A stretch of 52,569 nt of DNA from Halogeometricum pallidum JCM 14848 (GCF_000337095.1 NZ_AOIV01000037.1:1-52569); one strand, 5' to 3'. Positions 16,819-25,395 are shown, counted from the first letter of the stretch. Numbers and translations: made by a program. The notes: generated by a model from the letters alone, not told the origin.

Positions 16819-17577
16819 CTACGCGTACGCGATACGGAGTTCGAGTTCGTTCGCCGACCCCAGAATCAGGTCGGGAATCTTGGAGGTGAACCACTCGCCT
16901 TTCATTCGATTCGACGGGCCGGACACGCTGAGGACGCCGATGAGTTCGTCGTCGTCGTTGGTCACCGGGGCCGCGGCGGCGCACAGACCCTTGATATTCT
17001 CCTCCCGATTGAAGGCGTACCCCTGTTCCGAAATTTCGGCTAACTCCTCGTCGAGGACGGTTCGGTCCGTGATGGTCCGGTCGGTTTCCGGTGTGAGTCC
17101 CTGCGCGTCGAGAATGTCGTCGACCCGGTCGTCTGGTAAGTGCGTGAGAATAACTTTTCCCGCGGCCGTCGAATGGAGTCGAATCCGCTTGCCGACGCTG
17201 TGACCGGTCTGCACCGCGTGCTCGCTGGTTTCGACGTACAGATAGACGCCGCGGCCGTGTTCTTCGACGACGAACTGGGCGCGTTCCTGCGTCTCCTCGG
17301 CGAGTTGTTCGACGGTGGCTTCCGCGAGTTCGTACGATTCCCGCTGAGTCCGGGCGTACTCGGCGAGTTCGAGAAATCGGAATCCGACCTCGTACCGCCC
17401 GTCGTCCGTGCGGACGAAGCTATGTTCGGCCAGCGTCGAGAGGTGGCGGTGTACCGTACTCTTCGGGGCGTCCAACTCCGCGGCGAGTTCCGCTAACGTC
17501 GCACCCCGCAGTCGCTGCAGTGCGAACACGACTTCGAGCGATTTCTCGGTCGTCGACACGCGGTCTTTTATGGACAT
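16819..17577 (-). CDS. IclR-family transcriptional regulator
   Basis: This 252-residue protein has an N-terminal winged helix-turn-helix (about 10-65, 'ATLAELAAELDAPKSTVHRHL') and a C-terminal IclR effector-binding domain (about 80-250) with 'RLHSTAAGKVILTHLPDD' and 'GLCAAAAPV'. IclR regulators in haloarchaea commonly control adjacent catabolic genes in response to a small carboxylate. It lies at the far end of the catabolic island, so it is the best candidate regulator for it. Its promoter is well formed (TATA at 17601-17608) and is abutted by a partly symmetrical element that may be its own operator. Confidence 0.9.
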   Translation of the reverse strand: MSIKDRVSTTEKSLEVVFALQRLRGATLAELAAELDAPKSTVHRHLSTLAEHSFVRTDDGRYEVGFRFLELAEYARTQRESYELAEATVEQLAEETQERAQFVVEEHGRGVYLYVETSEHAVQTGHSVGKRIRLHSTAAGKVILTHLPDDRVDDILDAQGLTPETDRTITDRTVLDEELAEISEQGYAFNREENIKGLCAAAAPVTNDDDELIGVLSVSGPSNRMKGEWFTSKIPDLILGSANELELRIAYA

Positions 17578-18579
17578 TACAACTGGATCTCCCTCGATAG
17601 TCTATAAGCGTTCCGAAATATGGGATGGAAATAGCTGAGTAATAGAGCCGAATATAGTTTGTATCGACTTCAGACATCCCTGCTATTCGGTATATACTGT
17701 TTTCATAATATGGGACTCTCTAAGTGGGAGTGTGAAAGCCGACAAAGCCGATGTATCGGGTACAAGCCATTTTTCGCACCGTTTTCGAATCCCACATATC
17801 GATACCGGCCCGATTGTCGCTTTTCGGACGACAGGTGCGTTGAGAGTCGAAAATAATCGTATATGCTCGTTAATTGTGTTCCGTTTTTCGGAAGGATGTT
17901 GTTACAGTAATAGATATGTAATGGTTAGGTTCGTTTGAACGACTCGTCGATAGCGGATACCGCGGGTCGGCGGTGTCGCCAGCGAACGCATACGGCCTTA
18001 CGAACGCCGACCGACAACTGTACCCTTCGCCGCCGGCGGGTGACTATCGGCGTCGAAAGCCCTGGCGTCCGACTCGTTCCCGTCCACGTCATCGTCGGTC
18101 GTCGGCGCATTTCGTCCTTACGTCGCACCGGAACCGGAATCGACGGAATATCGCCTCGAATCGTATTCGTTACCTCATAGTATTTTTCTGTGGCTGTTTT
18201 TGAGGATTTTGTAGTCATGATCCGGGTTTGTGCAGTTCAATCGACTCGGTATCTCGTCTTCGGTCGTCTTTACGCTAAATCCCGCGAAAGAGAGATATCC
18301 CGTTTATCTCTCGATAGTGGTACGAGGTCGATCGAACTCGATTAATCAGAATATCGGGTCGTGCGCCATCCGTTCGACGTTCGTACGCTCTCACGTCACG
18401 GGTATTCGGTGGATCACTCGTGTGTAGCTCTAAAGGACCATTATCATACTTGAATAGCAGTATTGGGTGTTAAATACGTCCGATATAAATTCGTATCATT
18501 CTATTTATGTTCACTGAAACGGTTTTATCGAGATATCGGTACGAGCGGTCGATGACTCACCGTCGATGTCGTGCATTCG
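17578..18579. other. Gene-poor, AT-richer stretch of about 1 kb
   Basis: Only short open frames occur here and their translations are Arg/Ser-rich and basic, unlike the acidic haloarchaeal proteome, so none is called. Base composition is visibly more AT-rich than in the flanking genes, especially 17640-17930 and 18400-18540. Apart from the IclR promoter and its repeated ATATGGGA-like motifs I see no RNA gene, insertion sequence end or clear remnant of a protein. It may be the scar of a lost element or an unrecognised non-coding locus. Confidence 0.5.
17601..17630 (-). promoter_or_regulatory. IclR promoter and possible auto-operator
   Basis: Minus-strand CTTATAGA (17601-17608) is 28 bases before the IclR ATG. 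Directly upstream, 17611-17630 reads TTCCGAAATATGGGATGGAA on the plus strand, bounded by TTCC/GGAA. An AATATGGGA core like the one here recurs at about 17707-17715, and a related inverted copy lies near 17783-17797. Confidence 0.45.
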
Positions 18580-18837
18580 TCACTCTCCGGTCTCCAACCA
18601 CTCTCGAAGCGTGTCCTCATCGCGAACGACGAACTCCTTCGTTCGGGTTCGGAACCGTCCGTCGCGACGGATAGTGACGAGAAGATGAGTCGAACTCGCC
18701 GGAACCTCGTCTCCGGTCGCCTCACAGACGAACGTCTCGTCGGAGACGAGCGAGCGCCGGGCAACCGCCGCGACCGTCCACTCGTCGCTTCGGCCGGGAA
18801 CGGCGGCCCCCCGGTACCACGGTGTCGAACTATCCAT
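18580..18837 (-). CDS. Small haloarchaeal protein of unknown function
   Basis: This 85-residue acidic protein is not recognised. The C-terminal part reads as a small beta domain ('FVCEATGDEVPASSTHLLVTI', residues 36-56) followed by 'TKEFVVRDEDTLREWLE', a pattern of short haloarchaeal orphan proteins with one Cys. Codon use is normal for the window, which supports it being real. It stands alone between the gene-poor stretch and the membrane-protein pair. Confidence 0.55.
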   Translation of the reverse strand: MDSSTPWYRGAAVPGRSDEWTVAAVARRSLVSDETFVCEATGDEVPASSTHLLVTIRRDGRFRTRTKEFVVRDEDTLREWLETGE

Positions 18838-19227
18838 CCCCGGACACTCCGTCAGCGTCGCACCGAGAATCGCGGCTTTCAGCTCCTTTCGGTGGCATCG
18901 GGTAAGGATCCGACGGCGACTCCTTAGTTCTACTCGCGGTGGAAGCGTGAACGGAGAAGTTCAGTTCCAGTTTCGCAGATCGACCGTCTACCGAACGCGA
19001 CGGCCCGGAGCCTCCTGATTACCCGTAAACGTCATGATGATATATCGACTTCTCGGGCCATGACCGTCACGGTTCAAGGTAGAACCTCTCTCGTTTCGTC
19101 TGGGCGGATGCAAGGGGAAGATAGTCGAAACCAGTGACCGAGATTCGCCGAAATCCGTCCTGGTCCCGTCGGAACGATTCGGGAGAGATACGACGCGGTG
19201 AGCGGTCTGCAACGACCGGCGAGCGGC
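18838..19227. other. Intergenic stretch without a recognisable gene
   Basis: About 390 bases between the 85-residue gene and the end of the small membrane protein, both on the minus strand. It should contain the promoter of the former. A TATA-like ATATATCG occurs near 19039, but no element has the standard distance to the start at 18837. No RNA gene seen. Confidence 0.5.
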
Positions 19228-19545
19228 CTACCCCCGCGAGTGCAACGAGTACGCGATTAGCAGGACGCCGAGGAACTGAAACAGTCGCGTGAGGAGCGTG
19301 AGCGGTTGCTGGTATCCCAGACCGAGGTATCCCTCCCGGAGGAGCAGCGAACCGACGAAGGCGATGCCGAACGCGACGGCCGTGAGGAAAAACAGGCCTA
19401 ACGAGAGCGCTCGCATGGGTCGGCTATCGTGGCGGCGGTACCCGCGATAGGCCTGATACCCCACGTAGGCACCGACGAGCGTCGAACCGAAGGCGAGTGC
19501 AATGATGGCCCAGTCAATCGCGACGCCGACGGAGACGGGTGCCAT
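19228..19545 (-). CDS. Small membrane protein (DUF7521-like)
   Basis: This 105-residue protein has three predicted membrane helices (about 8-30, 44-66 and 78-102) and a short basic loop 'AYRGYRRHDS' after the first. It resembles the DUF7521 group of haloarchaeal membrane proteins, which is commonly encoded beside a winged-helix gene. Here the start ATG is separated by a single base from the stop of such a gene, so the two are co-transcribed. A membrane sensor/regulator partnership is plausible but unproven. The in-frame upstream extension is inside the neighbouring gene and is rejected. Confidence 0.7.
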   Translation of the reverse strand: MAPVSVGVAIDWAIIALAFGSTLVGAYVGYQAYRGYRRHDSRPMRALSLGLFFLTAVAFGIAFVGSLLLREGYLGLGYQQPLTLLTRLFQFLGVLLIAYSLHSRG

Positions 19546-19546
19546 C

Positions 19547-19918
19547 TCAGAGGTCCTCCCACATCTTGGTAAATCGGTCGGCGGTATCACTCTCCCCCTC
19601 ACCGGGGAACGACTCCTCGTCCGTACACTGTAAGGCTGCCTCGAAAGTTCCGGCGTTCAGCGTGATGGACACTTCCGAGAGGGTGGCCGTGTAGACGCTG
19701 TAGTTGTTGTTGCTGGTCCGAACCTTGGTCTGTTCTTCGAGGAGTCCGTGCGCTCGGAGTCGTTCCACCCGGCGGTAGACCGTCGGTTTAGACATCTCGC
19801 ATTCGTCGGCAAGCTGTTGTGCGGACATTGGTTTGATACTCGTCGCTGCGAGGATATCCCGGGCGTACTCGTCGCTGAGAACGTCTAGAAGCTCACCCAG
19901 TGCGGAATCCTCACTCAC
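19547..19918 (-). CDS. Winged helix-turn-helix regulator
   Basis: This 123-residue protein is an ArsR/MarR-like winged helix: 'LLDVLSDEYARDILAAT' (helix 1), 'MSAQQLADECEMSKPTVYRRVERLRAHGLLEEQTKV' spanning 31-66 (recognition helix and wing), then a short C-terminal strand-helix region. No metal-binding cysteines are visible in the recognition helix, so a thiol/metal sensor role is unlikely. It is the first gene of the pair with the DUF7521-like membrane protein, which it may act with or control. Confidence 0.8.
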   Translation of the reverse strand: MSEDSALGELLDVLSDEYARDILAATSIKPMSAQQLADECEMSKPTVYRRVERLRAHGLLEEQTKVRTSNNNYSVYTATLSEVSITLNAGTFEAALQCTDEESFPGEGESDTADRFTKMWEDL

Positions 19919-20214
19919 GTTTCAGTCGAACGGCCTCCCGCCGGATTAATAGAACCGTAGATGTCGAACGCGGACGGTCGCGGCGACCGATGCTGGACGT
20001 GCCGGGACGGCGTCCGAGCAGTACGGTGGTACTGAGGGAGGGCTGATGCGTCAACGGCAGGCGATGGGAAGTGTCGTGCTGTCAGAGGCACATCACCAGA
20101 CGACTGGTGCGGGAGCACGTCGTTAGCTCCGTCGAAGCCCATCGCGTCTCGACCGACGACCCGGCCGACAATATACGGCCGGGGCGAGTTTCTGACCCAG
20201 AAATTCGCACGACT

Positions 20215-21396
20215 TCAGGCCGAGCAACCCACCGACCGACCGACTTCGATCAGTCGCTTCGTTTGCACGCCGGTCCCCCGAACCGTGTAGCCGCGGTTCT
20301 CGCAGTTCCAGGAGAGCGAGAGAGTCGGTCCGTAATCGAAGGTCGCGGGTCGGCCGTCGAGCGTCACGTCGCGTTCGGCGGGGTCGATATCGAGGGTGTA
20401 GTCGAACTTCGCGACCGTGAGTTCGCGTCCGCCGGCGACGTAGCGAAGTCCGACCCCGTTAATACGGCCGGTCGTGCGCGTGGCGTAGACCAACTCGAAT
20501 GCGGGCGGGACAGTCGGGTTAGGAACCGTCATCGAACTCCGGGAGGCCAACTCGGCGATGCTCCGGTACAACTCCGTTTCGGGGACGTCGGGTCGACGGA
20601 CCGTCGTCTCGGCGTCTAGCCGGGGTCGGAACGTGTCCGCCGATACCTGCGCGTCGAACGCCACGTCGGTGTACGTCGTCGTTATCGACCGCCGGACGTC
20701 GTCGGCGACCCAGACCGTCTGCTGGCGCAGCGGATAGAACCGCTCGGTGTCGAGCCACAGTCGCTGTCGGTACCGAGTCTCGCTTCGGTTGGTCTCGGGT
20801 GCAACGTCAAGGACGTAGGCGGATCGGTCACCGACGGTCCCCGTCTTGACGAACTCGACGGTGTAGCCGCGAGCGTCAACTCGGGGGGCGACGCCGCTGT
20901 GTCGGGGGACGACAGGCAACGGCGATACTCCGATAGACTGCGGTCGCCCCAGGTCGTCGGTCAGTCCCGCGGCAGCGACAAGTCGCCGGAGTCGAACGGC
21001 CGTGAGCGAGTCGGTCGGCGGACCCGTCAACTCGATGGCGGTTACGGCGTTTCGGTCGGTGTCGCGAAGCCAGAGCATCGACCCGTTCGAGACCTGCACC
21101 TCGTACCGTCGGTCCGACTCACCGCGAAAGCGGACTCGTTTCCGGTCGGTTTCCGGAACGAGCGTGACGTTGGCGACGCTCCGGGACGTGACGGTCCCAT
21201 TTGTGCGCATCGCGACCGTCTGCGTTCCGGTGAGAGCGCCGATGGAGCGGTAGCGCTCGGTCACGTTCGCGTCGACTGAGGGATTCGTGGCCCCTATCGT
21301 ACCACCGGAGACCCACAGAAGCGCCGGAAGGACGACGCCGAGGAGCAAGAGCGCGGCGAGTACGCGTCGGTCGAGTCGAGAGAGAAGAGCGGTCAT
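20215..21396 (-). CDS. LolA-like secreted/anchored protein
   Basis: This 393-residue protein has one N-terminal hydrophobic helix (about 10-32) acting as signal anchor. An extracellular beta-rich body follows, resembling the LolA/LppX-type outer-membrane lipoprotein-sorting fold used by haloarchaeal surface proteins: repeated strands such as 'KRVRFRGESDRRYEVQVSNGS', 'YRQRLWLDTERFYPLRQQTVW' (each about 20 residues) and 'SITTTYTDVAFDAQVSADTF'. No lipobox is seen. Archaea lack an outer membrane, so the role is probably binding of a hydrophobic ligand at the cell surface. The ATG at 21396 is chosen because the anchor helix follows it directly. Confidence 0.65.
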   Translation of the reverse strand: MTALLSRLDRRVLAALLLLGVVLPALLWVSGGTIGATNPSVDANVTERYRSIGALTGTQTVAMRTNGTVTSRSVANVTLVPETDRKRVRFRGESDRRYEVQVSNGSMLWLRDTDRNAVTAIELTGPPTDSLTAVRLRRLVAAAGLTDDLGRPQSIGVSPLPVVPRHSGVAPRVDARGYTVEFVKTGTVGDRSAYVLDVAPETNRSETRYRQRLWLDTERFYPLRQQTVWVADDVRRSITTTYTDVAFDAQVSADTFRPRLDAETTVRRPDVPETELYRSIAELASRSSMTVPNPTVPPAFELVYATRTTGRINGVGLRYVAGGRELTVAKFDYTLDIDPAERDVTLDGRPATFDYGPTLSLSWNCENRGYTVRGTGVQTKRLIEVGRSVGCSA

Positions 21397-21742
21397 ACTG
21401 ATAGTACCCTGAACTGTTTGCCTCTGTGTGAGAGAGTTGGTAAACTCTTCCGGACGCCGGCCACCCGGGTTTGACGGGGATCCGGGGCGGGAGAGCCGCC
21501 AACGGCCCCAGAACAAAGTTAGCGACCGCGAGCAGTTCATGGCGGCCTTCCGCTTCGGTCTGGCCGAACGGAGCGTTCAGATAGTCGTCCAATAAAATTA
21601 AAAATCATATGCAGTTCTTCTTTTATGTATATAGGATAAGAAAGTCCAGAGGACAAATTATAGTTACACTATAGTGAGCCGATTCTCGCGTAGCTATGTG
21701 TATACGCACAACTTCGATTCCCCCAGAACCGAATGGGAGAGT
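21397..21742. other. Intergenic region with an AT-rich island
   Basis: About 346 bases between divergent genes. The segment 21590-21690 is clearly AT-rich and contains a perfect 10-base palindrome CACTATAGTG at 21667-21676. It should hold the promoters of the LolA-like gene and the small helix-turn-helix gene. No other feature is recognised. Confidence 0.45.
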
Positions 21743-21916
21743 ATGTACACGAAAGCAGAACTCGTCGACGAATTCAGGCCGATAGATGCGGACGAATGCG
21801 CCGAGATGCGTTTGGCCTCGGAATTAGGCTACTCGATGGAGTCGCTCGCGGCGTGCTTCAGTTTCGACGAGGCACCCGTCCGATACCACCTCAGCGGGTG
21901 CTGTTCGCACCACTGA
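21743..21916 (+). CDS. Very small helix-turn-helix-like protein
   Basis: This 57-residue protein is compatible with a minimal helix-turn-helix: 'AECAEMRLASELGYSMESLA'-like helix followed by 'FDEAPVRYHLSG' as a possible recognition helix, and a C-terminal 'CCSHH' that could bind a metal. A GTG at 21674 would add 23 residues. The family is not recognised. Composition and codon use fit a real haloarchaeal gene, but the small size keeps confidence moderate. Confidence 0.45.
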   Translation: MYTKAELVDEFRPIDADECAEMRLASELGYSMESLAACFSFDEAPVRYHLSGCCSHH

Positions 21917-22084
21917 TCGCCGCGTTCTCCGAGATGGGGCCGCGTGTCCGCGAGAGAGCGAACGCGGTTAGGTTCGGAAGACGGTAGAGAAGACCAGACC
22001 GCTCGCCGGCCACCGGCGACCGTGACAACGGTCAAGACGGTCGCCGTAGACTACGATACAGCGGCAGAGACGCAAGCGAAACTC

Positions 22085-22498
22085 ATGACTTCAGGAACGG
22101 ACTCGAACGCCGACGACATCGACGAACTCGAAGAAGAGATCGAGAGCCTTGAGTTCCAACAGCGGACGGAGGAAATCTCCGCAGAGGACGAACGCGAACT
22201 CGTCGAGCGGATCGAGACGAAGCGCGAAGTTCTCCGGCAGAAGCGACGGATCGCGAGCGGGGACGGTCCACCCATCGCGCGCGGCCAGACCGTTCACATC
22301 CGCTCCCGCGAACCGATACTCGTCACGCGAGCGGGTGGGTCCCGGAAGTACGGCGCGTGGGACGCCGAGGACGGCGAACCCGTCGGCGAGGCGTGGTCGC
22401 TTTCGGAGACTGCGGTGCGGGGGCTAATGCGACGGTACGACTGGATGCAGGTCGACGGCGAGGCGATGGCGTCCGTCGTGGGTGATGAGGACGAGTAA
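22085..22498 (+). CDS. Haloarchaeal coiled-coil protein of unknown function
   Basis: This 137-residue acidic protein has residues about 10-62 predicted as a charged coiled coil ('DDIDELEEEIESLEFQQRTE' and following). A compact beta domain of about 60 residues follows ('TVHIRSREPILVTRAGGSRK', 'YGAWDAEDGEPVGEAWSLSE'), ending in an acidic tail. The reading frame is open for 47 codons before the ATG at 22085, but that part has basic, non-haloarchaeal composition. Function is unknown. The C-terminal domain resembles small ligand or RNA-contact modules only vaguely. Confidence 0.6.
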   Translation: MTSGTDSNADDIDELEEEIESLEFQQRTEEISAEDERELVERIETKREVLRQKRRIASGDGPPIARGQTVHIRSREPILVTRAGGSRKYGAWDAEDGEPVGEAWSLSETAVRGLMRRYDWMQVDGEAMASVVGDEDE

Positions 22499-22636
22499 GC
22501 CGCCAAAAAGAGGCGACCAAGAGCGCGTGCTGCCGAAACAGAACGAGCTACGGTCGCTCCCTTAAGCGGCTGCGATGTTTCTGACGGGTCGCGGAAAGTA
22601 GTTTTGTGCGTCGCACCGCTCTTCCGAAGGGAACTA

Positions 22637-23326
22637 ATGGAGGACCGACCGAGCGACTCCGAGACGACTCGCGGTGTGAACCCGCGGCACGGTTCGGACG
22701 GCCGCGTCGCCTCGACCGGAACCGCGGCGATAGTTGGCGCACTGCTCTGGGCGGCGGCGCCGTGGGCGAAACGCGCCGTCTACGGCGACCGACCGTACGT
22801 CGGGACAGAGTTCGACCTCCTCTCGTTCGTCTGCCTCGTCGCCGTGGGAGTCGGAGTCGCCGGCTTCCGGGCGTCGTTCCGGCCGGAGTACGGACGGCTC
22901 GGAGCCGTCGGCGTCGCGTCGACGGGTGCGGGCGTCGCCTTACTCGCGGCACTCGCCGGACGGTCGGCGCTCGCCGTCGTCACCGCCGGGTTCCGAGCGG
23001 TCCCGGCGATGGGCGAAGACCCGGTCGGCCTTATACTGACGTTCGCGTCCGTGGCGGGACTCGGACTCGCGACTCTCGGGGCGGGCGCTCTCGGCGCCGC
23101 GCTTCGTCGACTGACCGATCGGTGGACCCTCGCCGCCGCGTCGCTCCTGTCCGGACTCGCCGTCCCGGTTCTCGTGCTCGTCCTCCGAGCGCTGTCGCTT
23201 CTCCCCCTCTCGGTCGGAACGCTCGTCGTTCGAACGAACGTCGCCTTCTTACCGCTGAGTCTCGGGTGGGTCGCACTCGGTGCGGCGGTTCGGTCGCGAA
23301 CGCGGGTCGACGAGTCGGGCGGATAG
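22637..23326 (+). CDS. Multi-pass membrane protein of unknown function
   Basis: This 229-residue protein has about six hydrophobic helices from residue 25 to the C-terminus, separated by short loops containing Arg. No transporter or enzyme motif is seen. The ATG at 22637 is preferred over the GTG at 22604 because the first residues then read as an acidic cytoplasmic tail. The 96-base gap to the KptA gene suggests separate transcription. Confidence 0.6.
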   Translation: MEDRPSDSETTRGVNPRHGSDGRVASTGTAAIVGALLWAAAPWAKRAVYGDRPYVGTEFDLLSFVCLVAVGVGVAGFRASFRPEYGRLGAVGVASTGAGVALLAALAGRSALAVVTAGFRAVPAMGEDPVGLILTFASVAGLGLATLGAGALGAALRRLTDRWTLAAASLLSGLAVPVLVLVLRALSLLPLSVGTLVVRTNVAFLPLSLGWVALGAAVRSRTRVDESGG

Positions 23327-23421
23327 TTATAGTCGGTTGCAAGCGATTGGCTGATCGGGAGTCGGCCGCAACCGGCCAAGTAGCCGACAGTCAGTAGTCG
23401 CCAGGGTGGCTACGTGTCGGC

Positions 23422-24054
23422 GTGATTCGCGTCTGCGAGGACCACGGCTACTTCGAGGGCGGCGACTGTCCCGCGTGCGGTGACGGCGGGCGGGAGGTGC
23501 TCGACGACGGGCGCCGCACACGCCTCTCGAAGTTCGTCAGCGGAGCGCTGCGTCACTTCCCCGACGACGCCGGACTGTCCGTCGACGACCGGGGATGGAT
23601 CGGATACGAAGAACTCCTCGAGGCGGTCACGGAGCGCTACTCGTGGGCGGAACCGGAACACGTCGAAGCGGTGACCGCCACCGACTCGAAGGGTCGCTTC
23701 GAGCGTCGCGGGAAGCGGATTCGCGCGGCGTACGGTCACTCGATAGACGTGGCGTTGGAAGCGACGGAATCCGCCGTTCCAGGGCGTCTCTACCACGGGA
23801 CCGCTCCCCGGAACCTCGGATCAATACTCGATGAGGGGCTCAAACCGATGAACCGCCAGCAGGTCCATCTCTCGGCGACGGCCGACGAGGCGCGCGAGGT
23901 GGGGCGGAGACACGCCGACGACCCGGTGCTTCTCGCAGTCGACGCGGAGGCGATGGAACGCGACGGGTTCGAGGTGGACCGACGGGGGACCGGAACGTAC
24001 ACCGTCGCCCGCGTCCCGCCCGACTACGTCGAAGAGGTGAACGTCGAAGAGTGA
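23422..24054 (+). CDS. kptA: RNA 2'-phosphotransferase (Tpt1/KptA) with N-terminal zinc knuckle
   Basis: This 210-residue protein transfers a 2'-phosphate from RNA to NAD+. The N-terminal 20 residues hold a Cys/His set (C5, H8, C16, C19) likely to bind zinc. The core shows 'RLSKFVSGALRH' (conserved Arg/His of the RNA-binding lobe), 'DDRGWIGYEELLEAV', 'LYHGTAPRNLGSILDEGLKP' (NAD-binding His-Gly-Thr) and 'QVHLSAT'. These are the hallmarks of KptA. It starts with GTG. In archaea the natural substrate is unclear because their tRNA splicing does not leave a 2'-phosphate. Confidence 0.9.
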   Translation: MIRVCEDHGYFEGGDCPACGDGGREVLDDGRRTRLSKFVSGALRHFPDDAGLSVDDRGWIGYEELLEAVTERYSWAEPEHVEAVTATDSKGRFERRGKRIRAAYGHSIDVALEATESAVPGRLYHGTAPRNLGSILDEGLKPMNRQQVHLSATADEAREVGRRHADDPVLLAVDAEAMERDGFEVDRRGTGTYTVARVPPDYVEEVNVEE

Positions 24055-24130
24055 GCCCTACGACGGAGCGAAGGCGGCAAACGAGGGTGAGTCCGGTGCC
24101 TATTCGGGCAGTGGCGGAGAAATCTTTCCC

Positions 24131-24553
24131 GTGACAGAACTCAGTGCACATCACGTCGGCGTCACCGTCGCGGACCTCGAACAGGCCGTCGAGTTCTACC
24201 AGGACACGCTCGGATTCCCCGTCGAGAACGAGTTCTCTATCTCGGGTGAGGCGTTCGAGACGGCCGTCGACGTCGAGGACGCCACCGGTCGGTTCGCCCA
24301 TCTCGACGCCGGCGGCGTCCGCGTCGAACTCGTGGAGTACGGACCGGAGGGGGAACCGCAGACGACGTCGTCGGTGAACTGTCCCGGTGCGAAACATCTC
24401 GGGTTCTCCGTCGACGACGTCGACTCGCTGTACGAGTCGTTGGAGGGGGATGTCGAGATGCTCAGCGAACCCCAGACAACAGAAACGGGCTCTCGAATCC
24501 TGTTCGTCCGAGACCCGGAGGGTAACCTCGTCGAACTGCTGGAGACGTCGTAA
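24131..24553 (+). CDS. VOC-family protein (glyoxalase/epimerase fold)
   Basis: This 140-residue protein contains two beta-alpha-beta-beta-beta modules: 'AHHVGVTVADLEQAVEFYQD' at the N-terminus and 'GAKHLGFSVDDVDSLYESLE' in the second half. It ends with 'FVRDPEGNLVELLE', the classic VOC signature. Metal ligands His-8 (or nearby), Glu in 'VRVELVEY', His in 'KHLGF' and the final Glu are present. It could be a methylmalonyl-CoA epimerase-like or glyoxalase-like enzyme. The specific reaction is not resolvable. Starts at GTG. It borders the replication origin. Confidence 0.8.
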   Translation: MTELSAHHVGVTVADLEQAVEFYQDTLGFPVENEFSISGEAFETAVDVEDATGRFAHLDAGGVRVELVEYGPEGEPQTTSSVNCPGAKHLGFSVDDVDSLYESLEGDVEMLSEPQTTETGSRILFVRDPEGNLVELLETS

Positions 24554-24656
24554 ACGGTTCGTCTCCACGTCTGCCGGATCGTTTCTCGGTTACCCTACCG
24601 TCTCCTTCCTTCTCTGCCTCCGTTCCTTATTCATCGTCTTCGGGGATTCCCCTGGT

Positions 24657-24677
24657 CCCCCCGTGTTTCCGTCGTTC
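24657..24677 (-). repeat. ORB 1, left arm, minus orientation
   Basis: Plus-strand reading CCCCCCGTGTTTCCGTCGTT (24657-24676) is the reverse complement of the consensus box. A partial plus-strand copy (AACGTCGGAAG) follows at 24710-24720. Confidence 0.8.
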
Positions 24678-24780
24678 TTCTCGTGGCTGCCATCCCGCAA
24701 GAACGGGCGAACGTCGGAAGATAATACGAACGCCTCTCTTCTTCTCGTCTCTGTCGTTGTCGATGGCGGGGAACACACCC

Positions 24781-24799
24781 ACCCCACGTTTCCGTCGTT
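24781..24799 (-). repeat. ORB 2, left arm, minus orientation
   Basis: ACCCCACGTTTCCGTCGTT is a full reverse-complement box adjacent to the G-run and AT-rich segment. Confidence 0.85.
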
Positions 24800-24812
24800 A
24801 ATCGTCTCGAGC

Positions 24813-24825
24813 GGGGGGGGGGGGG
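24813..24825 (+). repeat. Run of 13 G beside the unwinding element
   Basis: An uninterrupted G tract lies between ORB 2 and the AT-rich segment. G-strings beside ORBs have been described at haloarchaeal origins. The exact length is prone to sequencing error. Confidence 0.7.
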
Positions 24826-24846
24826 AGGCACGATGCGCCTCCCCTG

Positions 24847-24952
24847 TTACAACTTGTAAAACGGCTACTGGACTATTCGATGCTAATCTATATTAAATGT
24901 ACCTATGCTAGCACTAGTGTTTCTTAGACAACAACAATCAAACTAGGCTAGT
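24847..24952. other. AT-rich segment, candidate DNA unwinding element
   Basis: About 106 bases are far richer in A and T than the rest of the window and contain no gene. The segment lies between the oppositely oriented ORB arms, the expected position of the melting site. Confidence 0.7.
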
Positions 24953-25038
24953 CGTGCGTGAGTTCAATCGAGAGAAGAGGGAGCGAGAAGGGATAGAAGA
25001 GCAGTTGCAACGACGAGTCGGACCCCTCTCCTCGGAGA

Positions 25039-25058
25039 AACGACGGAAACACGGGGTG
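25039..25058 (+). repeat. ORB 3, right arm
   Basis: AACGACGGAAACACGGGGTG, full box in plus orientation. Confidence 0.88.
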
Positions 25059-25098
25059 CGGGTGTTCGTGGTAGTCCCCTCACCCCTTCGATACGGAG

Positions 25099-25118
25099 AA
25101 CGTCGGAAACGCGGGGTG
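25099..25118 (+). repeat. ORB 4, right arm
   Basis: AACGTCGGAAACGCGGGGTG, followed by a G/T-rich tail. Confidence 0.88.
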
Positions 25119-25155
25119 GGTGGGTGAGTAAAGCGGGCAACGGAGGCGTGAGTGG

Positions 25156-25175
25156 AACGACGGAAACGCGGGGTG
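25156..25175 (+). repeat. ORB 5, right arm
   Basis: AACGACGGAAACGCGGGGTG, the consensus copy. Confidence 0.9.
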
Positions 25176-25365
25176 GGAGGGTCGAGAGGTGGAGAAAGGT
25201 CGGGTAGCAGGCGGGTAACGAGCCGAACTGGCGATGTTATGTCGGAAGAATACTCAATATACAATGTAATTCTTTCAGAAGAGGTTGTATGAACGATCGC
25301 TCCTCGGAGAATGTGTTCACGGGTCATCGTCGAACTATCTGAGTGACCCCTCCCTTCCGACCCGG

Positions 25366-25385
25366 AACGACGGAAACGTGGGGTG
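25366..25385 (+). repeat. ORB 6, right arm
   Basis: AACGACGGAAACGTGGGGTG, followed by GTGTGTGT. Confidence 0.88.
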
Positions 25386-25395
25386 TGTGTGTCGA

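Noticed and set aside
17925-18218. 97-residue minus-strand frame in the gene-poor stretch
   Set aside because: The translation is strongly basic and Arg-rich, unlike the acidic proteins around it, and overlaps equally poor frames on the other strand.
22596-22606. AGTTTTG near 22598 as a further copy of the parA-linked 9-mer
   Set aside because: It is a single 7-base match without neighbouring 9-bp units; expected by chance.
25039-25385. Clustered repeats that might be a CRISPR array
   Set aside because: The spacing is irregular, the copies occur in two orientations with degenerate members, there are no cas genes, and the motif matches origin recognition boxes next to orc1.
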